Source of the DNA: UBA1268 sp965662195
GTDB lineage: Bacteria > Planctomycetota > Planctomycetia > Pirellulales > UBA1268
Reading direction: 5' to 3'
Length of the DNA stretch: 64,000 nucleotides
Assembly: GCA_965662195.1 (NCBI GenBank)
Contig: CBFIHA010000001.1
Location: forward strand, 1-64,000
Both the position numbers and the translations under genes were made by a program. Position 1 is the first letter of the stretch, and the number at the start of each line of letters is the position of its first letter. A model generated the notes under the pieces. The model had not been told where the DNA came from, made no database searches, and saw only the letters and a program-made list of their open reading frames with translations. Positions 18,309 through 26,152 of the stretch are shown piece by piece.

Positions 18309-18348
18309 GCAACGATGATGAACACCACCCCATAAAGCCGGCTTCGAT

Positions 18349-18387
18349 GTACCACGAAGTCACAAAGGGCAGGAAGCCCGGGGCGAA
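18349..18387 (+). repeat. second copy of the A-domain repeat
   Basis: In the gap between the convergent synthase and ATPase genes, GTACCAC (18349-18355) is followed by CAGGAAGCCCGGGGCGAA (18370-18387). The second block differs from 15997-16014 at two positions. Nothing else recognisable lies in this 150-bp gap (18309-18458). Confidence 0.45.
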
Positions 18388-18458
18388 CATCTGACGAGAT
18401 GGCACGGCCCGAGCCCCGACGCTTGAAAGACAGGCCCCGAACAAGCCAGAAGAACCAT

Positions 18459-19184
18459 TCAGGAAAAGGCCGTATCGCGGACGACTTGTCCGTCGAGCAT
18501 TTCGATGGTGCGATCGGCACGGGCGGCAATGGCCGGGTCGTGCGTAACGACGACGAGGGTCAGGCCACGCTCAGCATGCAGGCCGCAGAGCAGGTCCATG
18601 ACCTCGGTGCCACTGGTACTGTCGAGGCTGCCGGTCGGCTCGTCGGCCAACACCACTGCCGGCTCGTTGGCAAGGGCCCGGGCGATGGCCACCCGCTGCC
18701 GCTGGCCGATCGAAAGCTCACCGGGCAGGTGCCCCGCCCGCTCGGCAAGGCCTACTTGAGCCAGCAGGCTGTCAGCCCGGGCCACCCGTTCGGCGTCGGT
18801 CTGGTCGGCACCGAACAGTGGCAGCTGCACGTTCTCGCGGGCGGTGAGATTGGGCAGCAGGTGGAACGACTGGAAGACAAAGCCGATCTCCCGGCTGCGG
18901 AGCCGGTCGAGATCCGTCCCCGCCGAAAGACGCTGGCCACGGAAGTGAATGCTGCCACTGGTGGGCTGATCGAGGCCGCCGATCAGGTGCAGCAGGGTCG
19001 ATTTGCCACAGCCGCTCGGGCCGGTCACTGACACACATTGGCCGGCCGGAAGCTCGAGTGTCACTCCGGCCAGCGCCCGGACATTGCCATCCCGGTAGGT
19101 TTTGGTCACCTCCCGCAGCGAGATGAGGCCAGCCGCTGCCCCGGCCGCCGTCTCGGCTGTCAAATCTTTCAGCCTTGATTTCAT
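18459..19184 (-). CDS. ABC transporter ATPase, LolD/MacB type
   Basis: The protein has all ATPase motifs: Walker A GPSGCGKST, Q-loop FVFQSFHLLPNLTARENV, signature LSIGQRQRVAIARAL, Walker B VVLADEP and the switch His in VVVTHD. The FHLLP stretch and small size (241 residues) place it with LolD/MacB/FtsE ATPases, which pair with FtsX-fold permeases like the one at 6446-7597. An in-frame ATG at 19208 exists, but the ATG at 19184 has a near-perfect ribosome site (AGGAGG 5 bp upstream) and is preferred. It converges on the PKS-NRPS and is divergent from the secreted unknown, with 57 bp between starts. Partnership with the permease across the synthase gene is inferred from family and position. Confidence 0.85.
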   Translation of the reverse strand: MKSRLKDLTAETAAGAAAGLISLREVTKTYRDGNVRALAGVTLELPAGQCVSVTGPSGCGKSTLLHLIGGLDQPTSGSIHFRGQRLSAGTDLDRLRSREIGFVFQSFHLLPNLTARENVQLPLFGADQTDAERVARADSLLAQVGLAERAGHLPGELSIGQRQRVAIARALANEPAVVLADEPTGSLDSTSGTEVMDLLCGLHAERGLTLVVVTHDPAIAARADRTIEMLDGQVVRDTAFS

Positions 19185-19241
19185 GCTCCCTCCTCGGTGA
19201 CGATTCACAGTCTGCCAGGCGGTGTCCTGCGGAGACCACCG

Positions 19242-20144
19242 ATGATGCGGTTCCCAATTCTGCCATTCATTCAGCCGCGTGTCGGCGGCATTTTGTCGGT
19301 TATCACACCGGCCTTGCTGCTGTCAGTGGTGATCGCTCCGGCCTATGCCGCTGAGCCTGCCCCGATCGCCCTGCCACGGGTGCCGCCAGGCACCGTTGCC
19401 ATCGCCCCGACCGCCGCCCGCTTCAACCGGGTGGTCTACCTGGCAGCCTCGCAGATCGCCAGCGGTGATGCCGATGCAGTACCGGCGATGATCACCAGCC
19501 GGGTACCGCTGTTCACCCTGGCCCTGCTGGCAACGGTCGGCCGGATCAATAACGCCGCCGGCCAGCCGGTGCACCGGCTGCTTGAGGTGGGGGCCGGGTA
19601 TGCCGTGCCGCTGGCTGGTCAGCTGACGGTGATCGACCCCGATGCCCCGCCAGCGGCTGCCGGCATCGACATGATCGGCCGGCAGGTGCTCGCGGCCAAC
19701 GGCCGGCATCTGGCTGAACTGCGGCGGGTTGGGGCCAATGGCACCATGCAGGTCGTCGACGTCGATTCGCTCTTCCTGCGAGGCGGACGTCATACTCCGC
19801 TGGTGATGCGGCACTTTATCTGGGTGGAACCGGCCTCGGGCCGCTGTTCATGCTGCGTCTGGCTGCTGGCCCGAGCGGCCAACCGCAGTCTTCAGCCGAC
19901 AACTGACCCACCCCGCTGGCTTCAGGAAGGCACCCGGGACAACCGGGCCATTCATGTCGATGCGGACGAGTTCTTCCTCGGAATGCCGACGAAAGATGCC
20001 TTTGCTCTGACCGATCTGCCTCCCGGCACCGATCTGGTCTGGTCGGCTGCACTGCAGCAGGCGGCCTCGACGGCTGAATATACCGAGCCCGATCTGCAGC
20101 GGCTGGCTGAGGTGATAAACCAGGCTCTTCAGCCGCTGCGGTAG
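19242..20144 (+). CDS. secreted protein of unknown function
   Basis: I do not recognise this 300-residue protein. It has a long N-terminal hydrophobic segment ending PAYAAEPAP, a likely signal peptide, then a repeat-free Ala/Pro-rich body. Short stretches such as RFNRVVYLAASQIASG, MRHFIWVEP and RAIHVDADEFFLGMP have no family I can name. The C-terminal part (DLVWSAALQQAASTAEYTEPDLQRLAEVINQALQ) is predicted helical. ATG 19242 has GGAG 7 bp upstream; an upstream in-frame ATG at 19197 lacks one. It sits between the ABC ATPase and the phosphopantetheinyl transferase, so it could belong to the PKS-NRPS locus, but nothing in the sequence shows how. Confidence 0.6.
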   Translation: MMRFPILPFIQPRVGGILSVITPALLLSVVIAPAYAAEPAPIALPRVPPGTVAIAPTAARFNRVVYLAASQIASGDADAVPAMITSRVPLFTLALLATVGRINNAAGQPVHRLLEVGAGYAVPLAGQLTVIDPDAPPAAAGIDMIGRQVLAANGRHLAELRRVGANGTMQVVDVDSLFLRGGRHTPLVMRHFIWVEPASGRCSCCVWLLARAANRSLQPTTDPPRWLQEGTRDNRAIHVDADEFFLGMPTKDAFALTDLPPGTDLVWSAALQQAASTAEYTEPDLQRLAEVINQALQPLR

Positions 20145-20156
20145 GCTGCGCGGTGA

Positions 20157-20975
20157 TCAGTTGAGCCCCTCGCGCAGCATGTCGTCGATCGATCGCACCA
20201 TGACCGTGGCCGACGATGCCTGGCAGGCAAGGGCAGCATGGCAACCGGTGCCAAGGTCGAGCAGGGTCAGGCCGAATTGCTGGGGACGCAAGGAGGGGTC
20301 CGTCGGCAACTCCACCGGCACAAGCTCACAGCGGCGGGGCCTCCCAGCGTCCTCCGGTGTGACCCGAGGTAGTTCCCGCGGCAGCAGGCATTGCCGCAGA
20401 CGATCGCCGATACCGGTACCGGCGGCCTTGAAGACCGCCTCTTTTGCCACCCAGGCGTCGAGGATGGCGGCGGCCCGCTGATGCTCAGGCAGCAACTGCC
20501 AGCGGGCGAATTCCTCTGCGGCGAAGATGGTCCCCGCCATTCGCCGGGCCCAGGCGGCGTCCTGGGTTGGCTTGCCAATTTCCAGGTCGATGCCGAGAGG
20601 ACCCTGCCGGGTCACCGCTATCAGCCCCTCGTCCCCGGAATGGCTGACATTGAAGGCGATTGAGTCGGCATGACTGCCGGTGAGCACTGGCTTGCCGTGC
20701 GAATTCGTGGCCAGCGGCACCGCCCGCGGCGGAAGCGCCAGCAGGTGGCCGAGCAGCTGCCGCAGCTGGCCCCGGCTGACGACCGCTCGGCGGCGGACGT
20801 CAGGCAGTCGCCGGCCCGCCCGCTCCTGTTCGTTCACTGAGAGCAGCTCGGTCAACTGCTGGTAGTCAGCGGCGGTGGCGGTGAGCGTCAGCCTGACGAG
20901 CAGGACCTCGCAGGCATCACGGGCGGCCCCGGTTGACTCCGGGAAGCCTGGGGGGCTTGGGACGCTGGCGGTCAT
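20157..20975 (-). CDS. Sfp-type 4'-phosphopantetheinyl transferase
   Basis: This 272-residue protein carries the three conserved blocks of Sfp-type transferases: SHGKPVL followed by IAFNVSHSGDEGLIAV (P1/P2), GPLGIDLEIGK with the magnesium-binding Asp and Glu, and WVAKEAVFKAAGTG (the WxxKEA motif). Such enzymes transfer phosphopantetheine from CoA to a Ser on carrier proteins; here the obvious targets are Ser2117 and Ser3226 of the PKS-NRPS. Its size fits the long Sfp subclass used in secondary metabolism better than the short AcpS type. It converges on the secreted unknown with 12 bp between the stops. The function is secure; which carrier it serves is inferred from proximity. Confidence 0.88.
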   Translation of the reverse strand: MTASVPSPPGFPESTGAARDACEVLLVRLTLTATAADYQQLTELLSVNEQERAGRRLPDVRRRAVVSRGQLRQLLGHLLALPPRAVPLATNSHGKPVLTGSHADSIAFNVSHSGDEGLIAVTRQGPLGIDLEIGKPTQDAAWARRMAGTIFAAEEFARWQLLPEHQRAAAILDAWVAKEAVFKAAGTGIGDRLRQCLLPRELPRVTPEDAGRPRRCELVPVELPTDPSLRPQQFGLTLLDLGTGCHAALACQASSATVMVRSIDDMLREGLN

Positions 20976-21122
20976 CGTGACCCCCCGGGGGACTGAGGCG
21001 GGCTACGGCGTTTCCACAGGCCACTGCGACAGCACCAGGGAACCGGCAGCTGAGCGAAAACCGATCCCCGACTCGACCGATGAAACCACGGTGAGGCAGC
21101 CCCGCCGGTTTGGAAATCCACC

Positions 21123-22229
21123 ATGCGCCGATCGATTGCTCTGTTCTGTCTGCTCGTCGTGACGCTGACTGCCGGTGGCTGCCGCCACGATCCCATCAAG
21201 GTCTTCATGCAGGGGACGATGGGAATGACGGGCGACATGGCGATGAACGGCTCGATGGACATGCAGGGCGACCTCGGTGTCGACGGCACGATTGTCACCT
21301 CGCTGAAGACCGACAACCGGGCCTCACCGCTGTCACGGGTGGTGGTCCGGGCTGGCGATGAACCTGGCGGCAGGATTGCGATTGTCGACGTCGACGGCCT
21401 GCTGCTCAACCGCAACATCGGCGGCCTCGGGTCAATGGGCGAAAACCCGGTGGCCCTGTTCCGGGAGAAGCTTGAATCGGTCGCGGCTGATGCATCGGTT
21501 GGTGCGGTTGTCCTGCGAATCAACAGTCCGGGCGGGGGCGTGACTGCCTCCGACATCATGGCCCGCGATCTTCAGGCCTTCAGGATGCAGCGGGGCATCC
21601 CGGTCGTCGCCTGCCTGATGGATGTCGGCGCCGGGGGCGGTTATCTGCTCGCCTCGAACGCCGACCTGATCGTCGCCCACCCCACCACGCTGGTCGGTGG
21701 CCTGGGCGTGATCCTCAACAGCTACAACCTTGAAGAGACAATGGCCCAGTTCAACGTGATTGCCCGGCCGATCAAGGCGGGTGAGCTCATCGACGCCGCC
21801 TCACCCATCCGGCCGCTGGAACCGGAGGAACTGGCAATGCTCGAAGGCCTTGCCGATCGGTTCCACGATCGGCTGCAGCAGCAGATTCGGGGGACCCGCA
21901 GCGGGCTGGCCGCTGATGACGCCCTGTTCGACGGCCGGGTGGTGGCAGGTGACGAGGCGGTGACGACCGGACTGGTCGACCGACTCGGCTATCTCGATGA
22001 TGCCATCGCTGAGGCAGGCCGGCTGGCTGGTCTCGACCAGGCCGCAGCAGTCGTGATGCTGCGGCGGGACAACGACCGAGCCCACACGCCGCTGGACATT
22101 ACGCCGAATGTACCGCTCCAGGCAGGGCTGCTGCCAATCAATGTGCCCGGTCTCGACCGCAGCCAACTGCCGACCTTCCTCTACTGCTGGCAGCCCGAGA
22201 CCAGCCTGGCTGCGACGGCCGGCGGCTGA
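21123..22229 (+). CDS. S49 (SppA-like) lipoprotein, probably inactive
   Basis: The 368-residue protein starts with a lipoprotein signal (lipobox LTAGGC). The region from about residue 80 has the ClpP/crotonase fold of S49 signal-peptide peptidases: VGAVVLRINSPGGGVTASD, GIPVVACLMDVGAGGGYLLASNAD and HPTTLVGGLGVI. In active S49 enzymes the nucleophile lies in an ASGGY motif; here the same place reads AGGGY, so Ser is replaced by Gly. The usual general-base Lys, in a GxYKD-like motif, aligns with GELID, so Lys appears to be Ile. Both changes suggest a non-catalytic homologue. The N-terminal Met-rich stretch (MQGTMGMTGDMAMNG) is unusual. No operon partner is evident. Confidence 0.75.
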   Translation: MRRSIALFCLLVVTLTAGGCRHDPIKVFMQGTMGMTGDMAMNGSMDMQGDLGVDGTIVTSLKTDNRASPLSRVVVRAGDEPGGRIAIVDVDGLLLNRNIGGLGSMGENPVALFREKLESVAADASVGAVVLRINSPGGGVTASDIMARDLQAFRMQRGIPVVACLMDVGAGGGYLLASNADLIVAHPTTLVGGLGVILNSYNLEETMAQFNVIARPIKAGELIDAASPIRPLEPEELAMLEGLADRFHDRLQQQIRGTRSGLAADDALFDGRVVAGDEAVTTGLVDRLGYLDDAIAEAGRLAGLDQAAAVVMLRRDNDRAHTPLDITPNVPLQAGLLPINVPGLDRSQLPTFLYCWQPETSLAATAGG

Positions 22230-22297
22230 GCCTGGATGAGTGCTGAATTCTTTCGGAACGGAAAGGGGCTGGCCACCGAAAGCACGCCCACGGAGCG

Positions 22298-23239
22298 TCA
22301 CGGTGCAGCCGCAGCCCCAAGCCGTCGCCGCAGTGTACGAACTCCTTCCTGAGTAATCAGTGGAATCTTGGCCCGCAGCAGGTTGCTGCCGCCGAACCAG
22401 CTCTCCGGCTCGGCGATGACCAGCCTTGACTCCACAACAACCACCGGCGGGCCGGTAGTCGAGTCGTCCCGGGGAAGTTCCCGGGCAATCACAACTCCGC
22501 AGCCACCAGCATAGGGCTCGGCTGGCCCGACGACCCGGGCACCGAGCTGATTCGATTCGATCCGTGAGGCCGTGCTCCGGAAGTCAGGCTGGCTGTCAAA
22601 GCGATGATCAAACTCCCAGACCAGCATGATGCCATCGTCAGTACGCTGCCGCACAATATGAATCGTCCCGCGGACCACAACCCGGTGAAGCAGCGTGAGG
22701 TTGATCAACGCAAAGCGTTCATCCTGTTCGCCGGGGGGCTCGATGCCAGCCTCAGCCAGTTCAGCAGTGGTGAGCAGCCGGTACGAGCCACCGGCTCGGC
22801 CCAGCCCCAGCGGCTCTGCTTCCTCCTGATCTTGGTCGAGGTCGGTCAGCGACGTCCGCAGCCCGAACGCGGCCCGCACCTGATGCCCGACGCGGCTGCC
22901 AGCGGTGGTGACCGGCGTGATCGTCAGCACAACCGGTGCCAGCCGGCTGTCGGACACAAATCGATCCCAATCATGCCGCCCGGCAAGAGCGGCCTGGGTC
23001 GCCGGTGACACCGGGCCCTCGAATGGAAGGAGTGAAGCGGGCAGTTTCTGCCGTAGGCTCGGCGCCAACTCCCGGCTGCTGGCCGGTGATACGACCAGGG
23101 CTTCACCATCACCACGAATCCGGCCGCTCGGCGGTGCTGCAATCGTGGCGTTCGTCCACGAGATAGCCAGCACCCCAGCCAACAGCATTGGGCCGATCAT
23201 TGAAACAACAGCCAAGCGGTCGATAACAAACAGCGGCAT
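22298..23239 (-). CDS. secreted protein of unknown function
   Basis: I do not recognise this 313-residue protein. It has an N-terminal hydrophobic segment (about residues 10-33, ending NATIAAPP), consistent with a signal peptide or anchor. The body contains RVVVRGTIHIVRQ and GIMLVWEFDHRFDSQPDF, and near the end PVVVVESRLVIAEPESWFGG; these alternate like beta strands. The annotated ATG directly abuts GGAGG with no spacer, so initiation may be at a codon a few triplets downstream or at the internal ATG before IGPMLLAGVLAISW. It converges on the S49 gene and is upstream of tRNA-Arg on the opposite side. Confidence 0.6.
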   Translation of the reverse strand: MPLFVIDRLAVVSMIGPMLLAGVLAISWTNATIAAPPSGRIRGDGEALVVSPASSRELAPSLRQKLPASLLPFEGPVSPATQAALAGRHDWDRFVSDSRLAPVVLTITPVTTAGSRVGHQVRAAFGLRTSLTDLDQDQEEAEPLGLGRAGGSYRLLTTAELAEAGIEPPGEQDERFALINLTLLHRVVVRGTIHIVRQRTDDGIMLVWEFDHRFDSQPDFRSTASRIESNQLGARVVGPAEPYAGGCGVVIARELPRDDSTTGPPVVVVESRLVIAEPESWFGGSNLLRAKIPLITQEGVRTLRRRLGAAAAP

Positions 23240-23256
23240 CCGTCCTCCATGACCAG

Positions 23257-23330
23257 TACGCCCGGCTGGACTCGAACCAGCGACCCTGGGATTAGAAATC
23301 CCATGCTCTATCCGACTGAGCTACGGGCGC
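23257..23330 (-). tRNA. tRNA-Arg (anticodon TCT)
   Basis: The minus strand folds as a complete 74-nt cloverleaf: acceptor GCGCCCG pairing with CGGGCGT, D-arm GCTC/GAGC, anticodon arm TGGGA-TTTCTAA-TCCCA with anticodon TCT, and T-arm GCTGG-TTCGAGT-CCAGC. The discriminator base is A and CCA is not encoded. Its 5' half, from the anticodon loop outward, is the att repeat of the integrative element, so the 5' half and upstream region now come from the element side while the 3' half is chromosomal. Confidence 0.97.
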
Positions 23331-23338
23331 GTCTGGGG
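23290..23338. repeat. att site, tRNA-side copy
   Basis: This 49-bp sequence matches 31192-31240 perfectly and covers the 5' half of tRNA-Arg (anticodon loop to the first base) plus 8 bp upstream of the gene. The first mismatches outside it are at 23289 and 23339. Confidence 0.93.
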
Positions 23339-23360
23339 TTTTTGCGTGTTCGGCGGCCCC

Positions 23361-23383
23361 TTGTTAGGCGCTTTGTTAGGCGC
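23361..23383. repeat. tandem TTGTTAGGCGC repeats, left end
   Basis: Two copies of TTGTTAGGCGC (23361-23371 and 23373-23383) lie 22 bp inside the left att copy; the second overlaps the integrase stop codon. A third copy is near the right end. Position suggests arm-type integrase or excisionase binding sites. Confidence 0.55.
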
Positions 23384-24602
23384 AGGCCTCCGAAACCCCA
23401 TTATCTACCATACCGGCCCCGGCGCGGCCGCCACCGGTGGCGGTTTTCCCGTAGGCCTCCCAGCAGGCATCGGCGGTCCGCTCGGCATTGGCCCCCACGT
23501 AGTAGCGGAGCGTGGTTTCGATGGATTCGTGCCGCATAAGTTCCTTTAGCTGGGCAGGCATGATCCGGGCGGACCACCGCTCACCGAAGGCCCTCCGAAA
23601 ATCGTGGGCCGAAGCGTATTTCATCCGCTTGGGGTCCCTCGGATCCACGTAGACCCGCACCCCGGCCGCCTTTCCGATCTTGGAAACCACCCTACCAACC
23701 CACTTCGAACGCAATTCGGCAGTCTTCGCCCGGATGCCGGGCAGTTTGAAGACGGCCCCGCTCCGCTCAGATTCGGCAGTCTCTTGGAGAAACATCGCAA
23801 ACTCGGGCGCCATCGGGAGGAGGCGGTCGGCGTGGCCCTTCTCCAACTCGGCCGGGATTCGCAGCATCGGGCGGCCCCGCCGGGGGAACGTCGGAAGAAG
23901 TCGGTCTTCCCGATCCCACCAAAGTTCCAGAGACTCGGATAGCCGCAGGCCGCTGGTCCAAAGGCCGAGTAGGTAATGCCTCCAAGCAGCTGCCGCAGCT
24001 GGGCCGACCACCTCGGGAACCTTCTTCAGCATCCGCTCAAACTCTTCGAGCGTGATGGGGCGGCCCTTCATCGGCGTGGTCCCCTTACTCTTCTTTTTGC
24101 GTTGGACCTTGGGGAACGTGGGGCAGGCCGGAAGAAGTTTCTGCCCCACCGCCCATCGAAGCATCGCCTTCAGGTGGGCGAGATAGCTTTGAATCGTGGT
24201 CTCCGCTCGTCCGGTCGCCCGGATGGTGGCCGCGAAGTGGGAGATTCTTCGCTCATCCATATCCCGCAGGCGGGAAGGCGAAAGGATCGCGTCTACGTGG
24301 TTGAAGACCACGGCGATCTTGTTGGCGGTCTCCTTCGCCAACCCCGGAACCACTTCGGCCTCGTAGCGTTGCCGAAACTCGGACCACGTGAACTTGGACG
24401 GGATCGCGGCCGATCCGGCGGCCAGCTGGGCTTGAAGTTCTCCGGCCAGCCGCTCGGCGGCCTTGCGATCTCTCGCGAGACGAGAAGCGGGAATTTTCGT
24501 CGCCTTCGTCTTTAGCTTCCGGGTAATCGGATCCCGCCACTGAAGAGCGAAGTTCGGCCGGTCGCCAAACCGGACCACGTAGACGCTGATTTCTTCTCCC
24601 AT
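23376..24602 (-). CDS. int: tyrosine-type site-specific integrase
   Basis: The 408-residue protein has an N-terminal arm-binding region, a SAM-like core-binding domain (about 90-190) and a catalytic domain from about 200. Catalytic residues are visible: Arg in TSGLRLSESLEL, HDFRR as the HxxR box, and LMRHESIETTLRYYVG with the His and the Tyr nucleophile. The ATG has AGGAG 10 bp upstream. It lies 45 bp from the tRNA-Arg gene and is transcribed toward it, so read-through could express the tRNA. It is the recombinase expected to join the 49-bp att repeats. The last codons overlap one of the TTGTTAGGCGC repeats. The assembly gap lies just upstream of the gene. Confidence 0.93.
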   Translation of the reverse strand: MGEEISVYVVRFGDRPNFALQWRDPITRKLKTKATKIPASRLARDRKAAERLAGELQAQLAAGSAAIPSKFTWSEFRQRYEAEVVPGLAKETANKIAVVFNHVDAILSPSRLRDMDERRISHFAATIRATGRAETTIQSYLAHLKAMLRWAVGQKLLPACPTFPKVQRKKKSKGTTPMKGRPITLEEFERMLKKVPEVVGPAAAAAWRHYLLGLWTSGLRLSESLELWWDREDRLLPTFPRRGRPMLRIPAELEKGHADRLLPMAPEFAMFLQETAESERSGAVFKLPGIRAKTAELRSKWVGRVVSKIGKAAGVRVYVDPRDPKRMKYASAHDFRRAFGERWSARIMPAQLKELMRHESIETTLRYYVGANAERTADACWEAYGKTATGGGRAGAGMVDNGVSEACA

Positions 24603-24738
24603 GATCCAACGCTCCTATTGGCTGCGGATACTTATCGGTTCGCCTGCGATCATAGCGCGAATAGAAGTTCGCGCAAGCCTGAAATCGTCACCACCATTCA
24701 CGCTTTGGCTTCGCGAAGGCCCATCGAAAAAAACGAAA

Positions 24739-24748
24739 NNNNNNNNNN
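24739..24748. other. assembly gap (10 Ns)
   Basis: Ten N bases interrupt the sequence inside the integrative element, between the integrase and the PDZ gene. The true size and content of the gap are unknown. Confidence 0.99.
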
Positions 24749-24820
24749 CACGCCGGTGGCCTACTCTATGGGGGCAATCACCCACTGTCAGAAGTATGCC
24801 CAATAGAAAGAGGACCGATA

Positions 24821-25741
24821 GTGAATTTTCAAGTTTGCGAGAACCTATCCCTGAGGTTGACTGGGGGGCCATTTTTGCCAGTCAGAAAAATTGCGGCATT
24901 TGTCTTTGCATCCCTCAGCGTGATTTTCTTAAGCGTGGGCAATTACGCCTTAGCCGCTCCGGGCTGGGGAGGTGTGGTTTTCGTGCTTTGCGAAGCAAAG
25001 GAACCTGATGAACTACCACCACCGTTGAACGACGGGAGTTGGGACTACGTGTGCGTGGTCGGCGCAATCGTTGAGGAGTCGAAAGCGAAATCGGCTGGAC
25101 TAAAAGGGGGCGATATCGTTTTCAGATGTGGAGGACTGATAAAAACAAAAGACGACTTCGAGGAGATGAAAAACAAAGAAATCGAGTCTGGTGACGTAAT
25201 AACGCTCTCGATAAAACGCAGGGATGACAAAAAAATAAGTGGTTGGTCGACAAAGACGATTCGGTTTAAAGCAATTTCAGCCAATGTGAAGAAAAAATAT
25301 GAAGACGAACTCGCAGATGCAAAGAAAAAAATTGAGCAGGATTACAAGGCTTCAAAGTGCCCCATTGAAGTTTCGCACGGTGTCATAAAGAAGAACTTGA
25401 TCGACACACCGGTGATTCATTTTGGCATTGAGAACAAATCTACAGAAAAAATTCTCGGAATTGAATTCAAAGTGAGGTGCCTCAATTCATTTAACGAGCA
25501 GGATGGCAAGGATGTGACCGAGGTCTTCCAGACTCCGATAGATCCGGGCAGAGTGACAATGGCTGAAATTCCTCTTCATCTGAATAGAGAAACAACCAAG
25601 GCCATTTTTGTCGTTACCCGGATAAAACTAGCAAGTGGGCAGACCTGGACACAAACAGCCGAGGATGCGAAAAAGTATAACCGGGTGCACGCGGCGGCTA
25701 CCCCAGATGAAATTGATGCACTGTCTAGAAAATCTAAATAG
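24821..25741 (+). CDS. secreted PDZ-domain protein, AT-rich cargo gene
   Basis: The gene starts with GTG after an AGAGG ribosome site and encodes 306 residues. An N-terminal hydrophobic stretch (VRKIAAFVFASLSVIFLSVG) ending ALAAPGW is a likely signal peptide. Residues about 65-135 resemble a PDZ domain: AKSAGLKGGDIVFRCGGLIKT is the usual carboxylate-binding and GD turn region. A Lys-rich coiled-coil-like segment (KKKYEDELADAKKKIEQDYKA) follows, then a beta-rich C-terminus (TPVIHFGIENKSTEKILGIEF). Codon and base use are much more AT-rich than in neighbours, which points to recent transfer. No protease domain is present. It is the only rightward gene in the element and lies beside the assembly gap. 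Function is unknown. Confidence 0.75.
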   Translation: MNFQVCENLSLRLTGGPFLPVRKIAAFVFASLSVIFLSVGNYALAAPGWGGVVFVLCEAKEPDELPPPLNDGSWDYVCVVGAIVEESKAKSAGLKGGDIVFRCGGLIKTKDDFEEMKNKEIESGDVITLSIKRRDDKKISGWSTKTIRFKAISANVKKKYEDELADAKKKIEQDYKASKCPIEVSHGVIKKNLIDTPVIHFGIENKSTEKILGIEFKVRCLNSFNEQDGKDVTEVFQTPIDPGRVTMAEIPLHLNRETTKAIFVVTRIKLASGQTWTQTAEDAKKYNRVHAAATPDEIDALSRKSK

Positions 25742-25780
25742 GCAAATAACGCCGCCATAGGACCCCCACGGCAAACCGGC

Positions 25781-26137
25781 TCACCGTTTGACATTCTTAT
25801 TGAAGACGATTGCAACTGTTTGTATTTCTTTCTTGGTCAAGAGCCCCAGCCGGTGAAGAATTCGCGGCTGGTCCTCGCCCGGTGGCGGGTTGCGGCCCAT
25901 CTCGAACTTCCAGAACGCCCACGGGCGGCGGCCGGGGAAGAGTTTGAGGTGTTCGAGCATGATCTCCGGCCGCAGCACGGGCCACGCTTCCTCGGCGGCC
26001 TCCCAATCAAAATCTCGGCCTTCCCCAAACCCCTCTCCAAGGAACTCGTAGAGGTGGCCATGTTGCAACTGAAACGCGTGGCCATCGTTGTAGGCCGCTC
26101 GGCCGCGTTTGTGGTCCTTTCGTCTTTTTGGTGGCAT
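25781..26137 (-). CDS. small phage-associated protein of unknown function
   Basis: The 118-residue protein starts with a basic tail (MPPKRRKDHKRG) and contains AYNDGHAFQLQHGHLYEFLG and LKLFPGRRPWAFWKFE. A motif of the type HPGxRPWAWWxFD is common, to my knowledge, in short phage proteins encoded near terminases; no biochemical function is known to me. The start has GGGAG upstream and lies 15 bp after the small terminase stop, so the two are probably one transcript. It is the last gene of the element's minus-strand operon. Confidence 0.6.
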   Translation of the reverse strand: MPPKRRKDHKRGRAAYNDGHAFQLQHGHLYEFLGEGFGEGRDFDWEAAEEAWPVLRPEIMLEHLKLFPGRRPWAFWKFEMGRNPPPGEDQPRILHRLGLLTKKEIQTVAIVFNKNVKR

Positions 26138-26152
26138 CTACGCTCCCTTCGC

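Noticed and set aside
18320..18395. Short ORFs between the synthase and the ATPase
   Set aside because: The stretch matches the repeat copy at 18349-18387 and has no ribosome site; it reads as non-coding repeat.
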